From an uncultured Collinsella sp. (GTDB taxonomy: Bacteria > Actinomycetota > Coriobacteriia > Coriobacteriales > Coriobacteriaceae), in assembly GCA_902493145.1 (NCBI GenBank), contig CABUOA010000007.1, positions 1-64,000 of the forward strand: DNA of 64,000 nt. The letters are read 5' to 3'. The notes beneath the pieces are model-generated. The model did not search any database, was not told the DNA's origin, and was given only the letters and a program-made list of their open reading frames with translations. Below, piece by piece: positions 28,290 to 37,201 of this stretch (position 1 is its first letter; the number at the start of each line of letters is the position of its first letter). The translations under genes were made by a program, and so were the position numbers.

Positions 28290-29144
28290 GTGGTTATCAA
28301 GCGAGTTTTCAACAACAACGTCGCAATGGTCACTTCGGACGATGGCTCTGAGCTCATCGTCATCGGTCGAGGCCTCTGCTTTGGCCGTCATGCCGGCGAT
28401 GCTATCGATGAAGCATCGGTCGAAAAGACCTACGCGTTGCAGGAGGGAACTTCTCAGGATTCGCGTACGATTGACCGCTTGGCACATCTTTTAGAGTCCA
28501 TCCCCACCGTCAACCTCGTGATTTCCGAGGACATCGTTCAGATGCTTCGTCGAGAGCTCAATGTTGATATCAACGACAAGATTCTCATTGCTCTCGCAGA
28601 CCATATCAGCCTTGCTTTGGAGCGCGAGCGCAAGGGCGTCCCCTGCGAGAATCCGTTGCTGCTCGAGATCCAGCAGTTCTATCGCAAGGAGTATGCGCTT
28701 GCGGGCCGTGCGCTGCAGATTGTCAAGGAGTATATGGGCATCCAGATGAGCGAAGAAGAGCAGGGTTTTATTACGCTGCATATCGTCAACGCCACCATGC
28801 CGCAACGCTCCGACCGTCTCATCATCTCGGTCCAGCTTGTTCGCGACGTGCTTGCGATTGTTTCCGAGCGCTATGCTACGACCCTCGATGACACCTCGCT
28901 GCCCTATGAGCGTTTCGTCCGCCACCTGCAGTTTTTCGCACAGCGGGCGCTTGACCCCGCGGCCGGGCAGATCAATGGCGACGCGCTGTTCCGTATCGAT
29001 GAAACGGCGTATCCGAGGGCGTTCTCGTGTGCGGAGTCAATTGCCGACCACTTAGCGTCTACCTATAACGTTGTCGTTACCGATGCCGAGAAGAGTTATC
29101 TCGCATATCACATTGTTAACCTGCTTGGAGAACCTGGTCTCTAG
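28290..29144 (+). CDS. licT: BglG/LicT-family transcription antiterminator
   Basis: A protein of about 284 residues that binds a leader RNA hairpin and prevents termination when the sugar is present. The N-terminal RNA-binding domain is typical (VIKRVFNNNVAMV, VIGRGLCFGRHAGDAI). Two PRD domains follow, with the phosphorylated histidines in RLAHLL, LADHISLALER and ITLHIVNA. GTG 28290 makes the N-terminus match the family; GTG 28278 and 28281 lie just upstream in frame and cannot be excluded. The ribosome site is poor, so translation may depend on the preceding gene 18 bases away. PTS-dependent phosphorylation of the PRDs would tie operon expression to sugar uptake. Confidence 0.9.
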   Translation: MVIKRVFNNNVAMVTSDDGSELIVIGRGLCFGRHAGDAIDEASVEKTYALQEGTSQDSRTIDRLAHLLESIPTVNLVISEDIVQMLRRELNVDINDKILIALADHISLALERERKGVPCENPLLLEIQQFYRKEYALAGRALQIVKEYMGIQMSEEEQGFITLHIVNATMPQRSDRLIISVQLVRDVLAIVSERYATTLDDTSLPYERFVRHLQFFAQRALDPAAGQINGDALFRIDETAYPRAFSCAESIADHLASTYNVVVTDAEKSYLAYHIVNLLGEPGL

Positions 29145-29243
29145 GCATAACGTGCCCACACATCGATTGATATAAGGCAAGGCTCACGGTCTTGTCCAGG
29201 GCACATCTGTCTTAATTTGCGGAAAAGGAAGGGGAGTACCGCT

Positions 29244-30860
29244 ATGACCGCAAAAAAGAAGTTCAATTTCAAAGCGCCGTTGGAGGTGTTCGCGAAGTCA
29301 ATCGTTCAGCCGATGATGTATCTCTCGGTTGCCGGCATTCTGCTCATCGTGGGCATTATTCTGACCAACAAGACCATCTGCGCCGTGATCCCTGTGCTGG
29401 GCTCCGGTCCGTTCCAGCTTGTGGGCACCGTTGTCTATCAGTCGCTGATGTTTATCATCAACAACCTCTCGATTCTGTTCTGCGTGGGCATCGCCGGCGC
29501 CATGGCAAAGAAGAACAAGGGCCATGCTTCGCTGATTGCCCTGATGTCGTTCTTCCTGTTCCTGCAGGCTAACAACATCGTGCTCAACGCCACCGGCTCT
29601 CTTGCCGAAGCGAGCGGCATGCTCGGTCTTACCGGAACCGGCCAGAGCACCGTTATGGGCATTCAGGTGCTCGATACCGGCGTGTTTGGCGGCATCATTC
29701 TTGGTTGCATCACCGGTGCCGTGTTCAACAAGTACTCGAACAAGCAGTTCCCCATTGCCCTTTCGATGTTCTCGGGCGTTCGCTTCCCGTTCCTGATCAT
29801 GATCATCATCTCCTGGATCATGGGCGCTGGCTTCTGCATCGTTTGGCCTCCGGTTCAGGGCGCCATCTCCTCCGTTGCCGGCATCATTAAGGAGTCGGGC
29901 AACATCGGTCTGTTTATCTACGGCATGCTCAACAAGCTGCTCGTTCCCACCGGCCTGCACCACCTCATCTACACCCCGTTCCAGTTCTCCGATGTGGGCG
30001 GCACCCTTACGCTGGGTGATCAGGTTATCGCCGGCGCCTATCCCATCCGTGTTGCCGAGATGGCGATGACGGGCCAGCCCTTCTCCGATAGCACCTACTT
30101 CAACAGCTACACCTTCAACAACCTGTGGCCCTACATCGGTATCGGTCTCGCCTTTATCTTCACCGCTTACAAGGGGAACAAGGATAAGACCAAGGCCGTT
30201 ATCATCCCGCTGATCATCACCGCCGTGCTCTCCTGCGTGACCGAGCCCATGGACTTCCTCTTTGTCTTTGCCGCTCCCGTGCTCTTTGTCGTTCACTCGA
30301 TTCTTTCCGGCATCTTCCTGGTTCTGCTCAAGGTCCTCTCCGTGCCCGCTTCGACTGCAGGCGGCATCATCAACATCGTGGTTTCCAACCTGGTCCTCGG
30401 TGTCGACAAGACCAACTGGCCGGTTATGCTGGTGCTTGGAGTCGTCAACGCCGCTCTGTACTTCTTCCTCTTCACCTTCCTTATTAAGAAGCTCAACCTC
30501 CACACGCCTGGTCGCGAGGAAGAGTCCGAGCTTGCTGAGTCCGTTGCCGAGGGCGAGGCCGCCGCGTCTGTCGCGGTGAAGCAGGGCGCTGTTGCCGCGG
30601 CCCCCGCAGAGGGCGTCGATGCAGGTATTGCCGACCTGGTCGCAGGTCTTGGTGGCAAGGACAACATCGAGGAGCTCGAGAACTGCTTTACGCGTCTCCG
30701 CGTGAACGTTAAGAACCCGGACCTCATCAATGAGGACCTCATCAACCACGTGCCCAACAGCGGCATCAACCGCAACGGCAATAATATCCAGATCATCTTT
30801 GGCATGAAGGTCGCCGAGATGCGCGACAAGGTCGAAAACGCAATTGAGAAGGAGCAGTAA
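29244..30860 (+). CDS. PTS enzyme IICB, alpha-glucoside/maltose type
   Basis: A 538-residue membrane permease that takes up and phosphorylates a disaccharide. The IIC part (about 10-430) has about ten hydrophobic segments; GLHHLIYTPFQF and ITAVLSCVTEPMDFLFVFAA are strong glucose-superfamily signatures. An Ala/Glu-rich linker follows, then a IIB domain with the phosphorylated Cys481 in ENCFTRLRVNV. The usual motif is NCATRLR; the Phe next to Cys is a small oddity. ATG 29244 follows AAGGGGAG. The next gene, 3 bases away, encodes a 6-phospho-alpha-glucosidase, so substrates such as maltose, sucrose isomers or trehalose-like alpha-glucosides are likely. No IIA domain is attached; the gene at 27759 can provide it. 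Confidence 0.93.
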   Translation: MTAKKKFNFKAPLEVFAKSIVQPMMYLSVAGILLIVGIILTNKTICAVIPVLGSGPFQLVGTVVYQSLMFIINNLSILFCVGIAGAMAKKNKGHASLIALMSFFLFLQANNIVLNATGSLAEASGMLGLTGTGQSTVMGIQVLDTGVFGGIILGCITGAVFNKYSNKQFPIALSMFSGVRFPFLIMIIISWIMGAGFCIVWPPVQGAISSVAGIIKESGNIGLFIYGMLNKLLVPTGLHHLIYTPFQFSDVGGTLTLGDQVIAGAYPIRVAEMAMTGQPFSDSTYFNSYTFNNLWPYIGIGLAFIFTAYKGNKDKTKAVIIPLIITAVLSCVTEPMDFLFVFAAPVLFVVHSILSGIFLVLLKVLSVPASTAGGIINIVVSNLVLGVDKTNWPVMLVLGVVNAALYFFLFTFLIKKLNLHTPGREEESELAESVAEGEAAASVAVKQGAVAAAPAEGVDAGIADLVAGLGGKDNIEELENCFTRLRVNVKNPDLINEDLINHVPNSGINRNGNNIQIIFGMKVAEMRDKVENAIEKEQ

Positions 30861-30863
30861 ACA

Positions 30864-32246
30864 ATGATCATTACTCTGTGTGGTGGCGGATCCACCTTTA
30901 CCCCCGGCATCGTCAAGTCCATCGCTCTGCGCAAGGACGAGCTCGACGTTGACGAGATTCGTCTGTACGACATCAACGAGGAGCGCCAGCGCAAGATCGG
31001 CGTGCTCGTGGACTGGATTTTGCACGAGGACCTTGGCCTGGACATCAAGCTCACGGTGACCACCGACAAGGAGACTGCCTTTACGGACGCGAGCTTCGTG
31101 TTTGCCCAGATGCGCGTGGGCGGCTATGCCATGCGCGAGCAGGACGAGAAGATTCCGCTGCGTCACGGCTGCGTGGGCCAGGAGACCTGCGGTTGCGGCG
31201 GCCTTGCCTACGGCATGCGCACCATCTTCCCCATGGTCGAGCTGATCGATGACGTTGAGAAGTACGCCAAGAAGGACTACTGGATTCTCAACTACTCCAA
31301 CCCTGCTGCCATCGTGTCCGAGGGCTGCCGCGTGCTGCGTCCCAACGCTCGCATCATCAACATCTGCGACATGCCGATCGCGATCATCGACGTGGTTTGC
31401 GCCGCACTCGATATCGACAAGAAGGATGTCGAGTACGATTACTTTGGCCTCAACCACTTTGGTTGGTTCACCTCGATCCGCCACAAGGGCGAGGAGGTGC
31501 TCCCGCAGCTGCGCGAGTACATCAAGGAGCACGAGATTCTGCTGCCCGACTCCTACCTCAAGGGCATGGGCTCGCTCATGGCAAAGAAGCCCGAGGAGGC
31601 CACTGACGAGCACCCCGAGCAGAACCGCCACACCAAGGGCAGCTGGTACTACGTCTGGAAGGGCGAGTACGAGATCATGGAGTGCTTCCCGGAGTACCTG
31701 CCTAACACGTATCTGAACTACTACCTGCAGCAGAAGGAGTTCGTCGAGCATTCCAACCCCGAGCGCACCCGTGCTAACGAGGTTGAGGAGACGCGCGAGA
31801 AGAACCTCTTCGACGGCATCGACCACTACGAGAAGACCGGCGAGATCGACGAGAGTACGTTCTATGCGGGCAGCCACGGCGACTGGATTGCCGACCTGGC
31901 CATCGCTCTGAAGAACGATACCAAGCAGCGCTTCCTGGTCATTTGCGAGAACAAGGGCGCTATCCCCAACATGCCCTACGACGCCATGGTCGAGCTGCCT
32001 GCCTACATTGGCAAGAACGGCCCCGAGGTCATCAGCCGTGACAACATTCCTCTGTTCCAGCAGGGTCTTATGATGCAGCAGCTGAACTCCGAGAAGCTCG
32101 TGGTCGAGGCCACGATCGAGGGTTCGTACGAGAAGGCGCTCAAGGCCTTTACGCTCAACAAGACCGTGCCTTCGATGAAGGTCGCCAAGGAAGTTCTCGA
32201 CGACATGATCGAGGCCAACAAGGGTTACTGGCCCGAGCTTAAGTAA
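30864..32246 (+). CDS. GH4 6-phospho-alpha-glucosidase
   Basis: A 460-residue cytosolic enzyme of glycoside hydrolase family 4, which cleaves phosphorylated disaccharides using NAD+ and Mn2+ by an oxidation-elimination route. The N-terminal nucleotide fold starts LCGGGSTFTPG. The metal-binding signature is CDMP (Cys168-Pro171). In GH4, CDMP marks 6-phospho-alpha-glucosidases, while beta enzymes and galactosidases have other residues there. FGLNHFGW (about 196-203) supplies the catalytic histidine. It starts 3 bases after the EIICB gene with the ribosome site GAAGGAG inside that gene. A hairpin terminator follows 32 bases after the stop. Together with the PTS genes it completes uptake and hydrolysis of an alpha-glucoside. 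Confidence 0.93.
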   Translation: MIITLCGGGSTFTPGIVKSIALRKDELDVDEIRLYDINEERQRKIGVLVDWILHEDLGLDIKLTVTTDKETAFTDASFVFAQMRVGGYAMREQDEKIPLRHGCVGQETCGCGGLAYGMRTIFPMVELIDDVEKYAKKDYWILNYSNPAAIVSEGCRVLRPNARIINICDMPIAIIDVVCAALDIDKKDVEYDYFGLNHFGWFTSIRHKGEEVLPQLREYIKEHEILLPDSYLKGMGSLMAKKPEEATDEHPEQNRHTKGSWYYVWKGEYEIMECFPEYLPNTYLNYYLQQKEFVEHSNPERTRANEVEETREKNLFDGIDHYEKTGEIDESTFYAGSHGDWIADLAIALKNDTKQRFLVICENKGAIPNMPYDAMVELPAYIGKNGPEVISRDNIPLFQQGLMMQQLNSEKLVVEATIEGSYEKALKAFTLNKTVPSMKVAKEVLDDMIEANKGYWPELK

Positions 32247-32278
32247 AAGCAACAGGGTCGCTGGCCGCATACCTGGAG

Positions 32279-32316
32279 CAATGCCCCGTCCACGTGATTG
32301 CGTGGGCGGGGCATTG
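32279..32316 (+). terminator. Hairpin ending the PTS operon
   Basis: CAATGCCCCGTCCACG (32279-32294) pairs with 32301-32316 over 16 bp with one G-T pair. The downstream bases TCATTTGG have only a short T-run. A second small hairpin, TTTGGTAA/TTACCAAA (32320-32341), follows and may be part of the signal or of the next promoter. Confidence 0.75.
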
Positions 32317-32502
32317 TCATTTGGTAACGCGTTTTACCAAATATGGCATTTATCTGCGTTAATGTTCTATTTCACCGCCGAGGGTGACATTTCATACCGC
32401 CTGCCGAACTGCGTGGAGACCTAACAACTTTTTAGGTCAGTGTTGTGCGTGTAGCAACTTCGCCCGGCCTCGCCTCCGGGCTGCCATGTGAGAGGGGATC
32501 TT

Positions 32503-34335
32503 ATGGCTCGACTGCACGTAATGGAACGCAGCCACGCTCAGGCCGTCATGGACGACCTGCACGATGCGCTCGGACGTCGTCTGGCGGTGAGTTCGCTCGC
32601 CCCGTGCCCCGTTGAGTTTACGGCAGCGCTCGTCAATCTGTGCTCCACCCAGAGCTGCGGCAAGTGCACGCCCTGCCGCGTGGGCCTGAGCGCGCTGAGC
32701 GACCTGCTCGCCGATGTGCTCGAGGGCCGCGCCGACGAGTCCACGCTCAACTTGATTGAGCGCACCGCCCGCACCATCTACCTTTCGAGCGACTGCGCCA
32801 TCGGCTACGAAGCTGGCGCCATGGCACTCACGGCCATTCGCGGCTTCCGCGACGATTTTGAGCACCACATTCGCGAGCACTCCTGCGGCTTTGACCGCGA
32901 GGCCCGCGTCCCGTGCGTTTCGGGCTGCCCGGCGCACGTCGACATTCCCGGGTACATTTCGCTGGTCGAGGCCGGCCGCTATGCCGACGCCGTCAAGGTC
33001 ATCCGCAAGAACAATCCGCTGCCGCTCGTCTGCGGCCTGGTGTGCGAGCATCCCTGCGAGATGCACTGCCGCCGTGGCATGGTCGACGACCCCATGAACA
33101 TCCTCGCCCTCAAGCGTTTTGCCGTTGAGCATAGCGACCTCAACGACCACAAGCCGAATGTGGTGGACAACACCGGGAAGCGCGTCGCCGTGATCGGCGG
33201 CGGCCCGGCCGGTCTTTCTTGCGCTTACTACCTGGCCGTGATGGGCCACAAGGTGACCATCTTGGAGCAGCGCCACCACCTGGGCGGCATGCTGCGCTAC
33301 GGCATCCCCAGCTATCGTCTGCCGCGCGAGCGCCTGCAGGCCGAGATCGACTGGATCTTGAGCGCCGGCATCGACGTGGAGCTCGACCACTCCGTCAACG
33401 GCGAGGAGCTTGCCCGTCTGCGCGACGAGGTCGATGCCGTCTACCTGGCCATTGGCGCCCACAGCGATAAGAAGCTCGGCCTTCCGGGCGAAGAGGCTCC
33501 CGGCGTGGAGTCGGCCGTCAAGATGCTGCGCGCCATCGGCGATGACGAGCTGCCCGACCTGAGCGGCCAGCGCGTGTGCGTCATCGGCGGCGGTAACGTG
33601 GCCATGGACGTGGCGCGCTCCGCCGTGCGCTGCGGTGCCGAAAAGGTGAGCATCGTCTACCGCCGTCGCATCTGCGACATGACGGCCCAGGACGCCGAGA
33701 TCGCCGGCGCCCAGGCCGAGGGCTGCGAGGTGCTGGAGTTGACCGCCCCGCTCGCTATCGAGACGGGCGAGGAAGGTCGCGTGAGTGGCCTGCGCGTGCA
33801 GCCGCAGATTATCGGCGAGCCCCGTCGTGGGCGTCCGGCCCCGCGTGCCGCCGCCACGCCCGAGCGCGTCATTCCCTGCGAGCGCGTGTTTGTGGCCATT
33901 GGCCAGGACATCGATTCCAAGCCGTTTGAGGACATGGGCATCGCTTGTAAGTGGGGCTGCGTGGTCACCGATTCGGATGGCGCCGTGCCCAACTTCGATG
34001 GCCTCTTTAGCGGCGGTGACTGCCAGACCGGTCCCGCCACCGTCATCCGTGCCATCAACGCCGGCCGCGTGGCTTCGGCAAATATCGACCGCTACCTGGG
34101 CTTTGACCACAAGATCAAGCTCGAGGTCGAGCTGCCGACCGTCCAGTTTAAGGGCAAGCATGAGTGCGGCCGCTGCGAGCTGGGCGAGCGCGAGGCCGGC
34201 GAGCGTATTCACGATTGGGATCTGGTCGAGCAGGGTCTCACCGAGCAGGAGGCGCGCCAGGAGGCGAGCCGCTGCCTGCGTTGCGATCACTTTGGCTTTG
34301 GCGCGTTCCGCGGAGGGAGGAACCTGGAATGGTAG
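32503..34335 (+). CDS. Fe-S flavoprotein: NuoF C-terminal-like domain fused to GltD-like oxidoreductase
   Basis: A 610-residue soluble protein. Residues 1-120 match only the C-terminal Fe-S part of NuoF/HydB: Cys52, Cys55, Cys58 and Cys98 (SCGKCTPCR...DCAIG); the NADH/FMN part of NuoF is absent. Then comes a GltD-like module: CVSGCPAHVDIPGYISLVEAG and CGLVCEHPCEMHC for clusters, GGGPAGLSCAYYLA for FAD (about 228), and VIGGGNVAMDVARSA for NAD(P). Extra cysteines end the protein (CGRCELG, CLRCDHFG). It overlaps the hydrogenase gene by 7 bases. The likely role is passing electrons between NAD(P)H and the hydrogenase; bifurcation is possible but unproven. ATG 32503 has GAGGGG seven bases upstream. 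Confidence 0.88.
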   Translation: MARLHVMERSHAQAVMDDLHDALGRRLAVSSLAPCPVEFTAALVNLCSTQSCGKCTPCRVGLSALSDLLADVLEGRADESTLNLIERTARTIYLSSDCAIGYEAGAMALTAIRGFRDDFEHHIREHSCGFDREARVPCVSGCPAHVDIPGYISLVEAGRYADAVKVIRKNNPLPLVCGLVCEHPCEMHCRRGMVDDPMNILALKRFAVEHSDLNDHKPNVVDNTGKRVAVIGGGPAGLSCAYYLAVMGHKVTILEQRHHLGGMLRYGIPSYRLPRERLQAEIDWILSAGIDVELDHSVNGEELARLRDEVDAVYLAIGAHSDKKLGLPGEEAPGVESAVKMLRAIGDDELPDLSGQRVCVIGGGNVAMDVARSAVRCGAEKVSIVYRRRICDMTAQDAEIAGAQAEGCEVLELTAPLAIETGEEGRVSGLRVQPQIIGEPRRGRPAPRAAATPERVIPCERVFVAIGQDIDSKPFEDMGIACKWGCVVTDSDGAVPNFDGLFSGGDCQTGPATVIRAINAGRVASANIDRYLGFDHKIKLEVELPTVQFKGKHECGRCELGEREAGERIHDWDLVEQGLTEQEARQEASRCLRCDHFGFGAFRGGRNLEW

Positions 34336-36140
34336 AGCCCAACAACACCACCGTCAGCGACAACACCGAAAACGGAGCGCATAACATGGTCAAGCTCACT
34401 ATCGATAATTGCGAGGTCGTGGTTCCCGAGCACACCACGATCCTGGATGCGGCCAGGTCCGTCAGCATCCAGATTCCCACCCTGTGCTACCTGCGCGATC
34501 TAAACGAGATCGGCGGCTGCCGCGTATGCGTGGTCGAGGTTGAGGGCTGCGACCAGCTGGTTGCCGCCTGCAACAACTACGTGCTCGACGGCATGGTGGT
34601 CCACACCAACAGCCCCAAGGCCCGCGAGGCGCGTCGCACCAACGTGCAGCTGCTGCTGTCCCAGCACGATTCGCAGTGCACGAGCTGCGTGCGCAGCGGC
34701 AACTGCAACTTTCAGACCATCGCCAACGATCTGGGCATTTTCTATCTGCCGTATCAAAGGCATTTGGCGGGCGAGGGCTGGGATTTCGATTTTCCCATCA
34801 TCCGCGAAAACGACAAGTGCATTAAATGCATGCGCTGCATCAAGGTGTGCGAGAGCGTGCAGGGCCTAGGGATTTGGGACCTGACCAACCGCGCCACGCA
34901 TACCGCCGTGGGTACCCGCGGGCGCGCACCGATCGGCAAGACCGATTGCGTCGCGTGCGGCCAGTGCATTACACATTGTCCGACGGGCGCCCTGCGCGAG
35001 CGCGACGATACCGAGACCGTGTTTGACGCGCTCGCTAATCCCGACAAGATCGTGCTGGTGCAGATCGCGCCGGCCGTGCGCAGCGCCTGGGGCGAGGAAC
35101 TCGGCATATCTCGCGAGGAGGCCACCGTTGAGCGCCTGGCCTGCGCGCTGCGCCGCGTGGGCTTTGAGTACGTGTTCGACACCGATTTCTCGGCCGACCT
35201 CACCATTATGGAGGAGGGCTCCGAGCTGCTCGAGCGCCTGGGCGCCGCCGCCAAGGGCGAGGGTGACAGCCGCGGCTTGCCCATGTTTACGAGCTGCTGC
35301 CCGGGCTGGGTACGCTTTGTGAAGGCCCGCTATCCGGAGTTTGTCGACAGCCTGTCTACGTCCAAGTCGCCGCAGCAGATGTTCGGCGCCATCGCCAAGA
35401 CCTACTATGCCAAAGTGCTGGGCGTGGAGCCCGAGCGTCTGTTTGTGGTGTCCGTGATGCCGTGCACGGCCAAGAAGGCCGAGTGCGCGCTGCCGAGCAT
35501 GGTGGGCGAGGACGGCACGCCCGATGTGGACGTTGCGCTGACGGTGCGCGAGATGGTGCGCATGATCCGCGCGAGCCACGTGAGCGTGGATACGCTGGTT
35601 GAGGAGCCGCTCGATACGCCGCTGGGCTTTGGCACGGGCGCGGGTGTGATCTTTGGCGCCACGGGCGGCGTGATGGAGGCCGCCGTGCGCTCGGCCTATT
35701 ACCTGGTGACGGGCAAGAACCCCGACGCCGACTTCTTTACCGATGTGCGCGGCCTGGACGGCTGGAAGGAAGCCGTCGCCGATATCGATGGTACCAAGGT
35801 GCGCGTCGCCGTGGCGCACGGGCTGGGCAACGCTGCCCGCCTGCTCGATGCGATTCGCGACGGCCGTGCGAGCTATGACTTCGTCGAGGTCATGGCGTGC
35901 CCGGGCGGCTGCGTCGGTGGCGGCGGTCAGCCCATTCACGACGGCTGCGAGCTGGCGGCCGAGCGCGGCCAGGTGCTGTGGGGCCTGGATGCCGCTGCGG
36001 ACATTCGCTTCTCGCACGAGAACCCTGATGTTCAGGCGTGCTACCGCGAGTTTTTGGGCGCGCCGCTCTCGCCGCTGGCCGAGGAGTTGCTGCATACCGA
36101 TCATCACGCGTGGACGATGCCCAACGAAGGGATGTGCTAA
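34329..36140 (+). CDS. hydA: [FeFe] hydrogenase catalytic subunit
   Basis: A 603-residue cytosolic enzyme that makes or consumes H2. N-terminus (after about 20 extra residues): a 2Fe-2S domain (LCYLRDLNEIGGCRVC), the CxxCxxxxxC His-linked cluster region (CTSCVRSGNC), two 4Fe-4S motifs (CIKCMRCIKVC and CVACGQCITHCP). The H-cluster motifs are complete: TSCCPGW (321-327), MPCTAKKAE (377-385) and EVMACPGGCVGGGGQP (520-535). ATG 34329 overlaps the previous gene and has GGAGGGAGG upstream; ATG 34386 is an alternative that removes the unusual N-terminal tail. HydE, HydF and HydG maturases are not in the window. The tight overlap shows that it works with the flavoprotein before it. Confidence 0.95.
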   Translation: MVEPNNTTVSDNTENGAHNMVKLTIDNCEVVVPEHTTILDAARSVSIQIPTLCYLRDLNEIGGCRVCVVEVEGCDQLVAACNNYVLDGMVVHTNSPKAREARRTNVQLLLSQHDSQCTSCVRSGNCNFQTIANDLGIFYLPYQRHLAGEGWDFDFPIIRENDKCIKCMRCIKVCESVQGLGIWDLTNRATHTAVGTRGRAPIGKTDCVACGQCITHCPTGALRERDDTETVFDALANPDKIVLVQIAPAVRSAWGEELGISREEATVERLACALRRVGFEYVFDTDFSADLTIMEEGSELLERLGAAAKGEGDSRGLPMFTSCCPGWVRFVKARYPEFVDSLSTSKSPQQMFGAIAKTYYAKVLGVEPERLFVVSVMPCTAKKAECALPSMVGEDGTPDVDVALTVREMVRMIRASHVSVDTLVEEPLDTPLGFGTGAGVIFGATGGVMEAAVRSAYYLVTGKNPDADFFTDVRGLDGWKEAVADIDGTKVRVAVAHGLGNAARLLDAIRDGRASYDFVEVMACPGGCVGGGGQPIHDGCELAAERGQVLWGLDAAADIRFSHENPDVQACYREFLGAPLSPLAEELLHTDHHAWTMPNEGMC

Positions 36141-36142
36141 CG

Positions 36143-37198
36143 ATGCGCGCGTTTGAATTTGAGCTTTCGCGCCGAGGGTTTGCCTCGGCGCTTGCCGCGG
36201 GCGCGCTGTCGCTTGCGCTCGCGGGCTGTGGCGGCGGGGCTGTCGGTGCCGGGTCCGCCGCGGGCTCGGCTGCCACGGACGGCGCCGGTGCTGCTGCAGG
36301 GCCGGTCGAGGTGCGCGTCGCCTCGCTCAAGGGGCCGACCTCGATTGGCCTGGTGCAGTTTATGGACCAGGCGGCGAGTGGCGAGACGGATAACGAGTTC
36401 GATTTTGCGATCAGCGCCGCGGCCGACGAGATCGTGCCCAAGGTCATTCAGGGCGATGTCGACATTGCCCTGGTGCCCGCCAACGTGGCGAGCGTGCTCT
36501 ACAACAAGACCGAGGGCGCGGTGCAGGTCATCGACATCAACACGCTGGGCGTGCTGAACGTGGTGACGGGTAACGCGGACGTTACTTCGTTTGGTGATCT
36601 GGCGGGTCGTACCGTCTACATGACGGGCAAAGGCACCACGCCGGAGTACGTCATGAACTACCTGCTGGAGCGCGCGGGCCTGACCAGACAGGTGACGCTC
36701 GAGTTTAAGAGCGAGCCCACCGAGGTGCTGTCGGCCCTGCTTGCCGACCCGTCCGCCGTGGGCGTGCTGCCGGAGCCGTTCAAGACAGCTGCCATCGCAA
36801 AGAGCGAGGGCAAGCTGTCGGCTCCGGTAAGCCTGACCGATGTGTGGGACGAGCTGGCAGGAGACACGGGCTCGCGCTTGCTGACGGGTGTGACCGTGGT
36901 GCGCCGCGCGTTTGCCGAGGAACATCCCGAGGCCGTGGCGGAGTTCTTGAGCTGCCATGCGGCGAGCGTTAAGGCTGTCAATGCGGTGCCAGCAGACTGG
37001 GCGCAGGCCGTGGTCGATGCCGGCATCGTGGATAACGCCAAGATCGCCGAGAAGGCGATTCCCGGGTGCATGCTTGTCTGCCAGACGGGCAAGGATATGA
37101 AGGCGGCACTTAGCGGGTATCTGCAGGTGCTGTCCGACGCGGACGCGAGTGCCGTGGGTGGTAAACTTCCGGCTGACGATTTCTACTACATGGAGTAG
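36143..37198 (+). CDS. ABC transporter substrate-binding lipoprotein (NitT/TauT-like)
   Basis: A 351-residue lipoprotein. The signal sequence has a twin-arginine-like SRRGF and a lipobox LAGC with Cys29 as the lipidated residue, followed by a Gly/Ala/Ser linker. The mature part resembles periplasmic-binding proteins of the nitrate/sulfonate/thiamine-precursor group: VRVASLKGPTSIGLVQFMDQ, GDVDIALVPANVASVLYNK, and AVGVLPEPFKTAAI. It begins 2 bases after the hydrogenase stop with GAAGGGATG as ribosome site, so it is part of the hydrogenase operon. The permease-ATPase fusion follows 3 bases later. The ligand is unknown; the family also takes aromatic or sulfur compounds. Confidence 0.87.
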   Translation: MRAFEFELSRRGFASALAAGALSLALAGCGGGAVGAGSAAGSAATDGAGAAAGPVEVRVASLKGPTSIGLVQFMDQAASGETDNEFDFAISAAADEIVPKVIQGDVDIALVPANVASVLYNKTEGAVQVIDINTLGVLNVVTGNADVTSFGDLAGRTVYMTGKGTTPEYVMNYLLERAGLTRQVTLEFKSEPTEVLSALLADPSAVGVLPEPFKTAAIAKSEGKLSAPVSLTDVWDELAGDTGSRLLTGVTVVRRAFAEEHPEAVAEFLSCHAASVKAVNAVPADWAQAVVDAGIVDNAKIAEKAIPGCMLVCQTGKDMKAALSGYLQVLSDADASAVGGKLPADDFYYME

Positions 37199-37201
37199 CC
37201 C

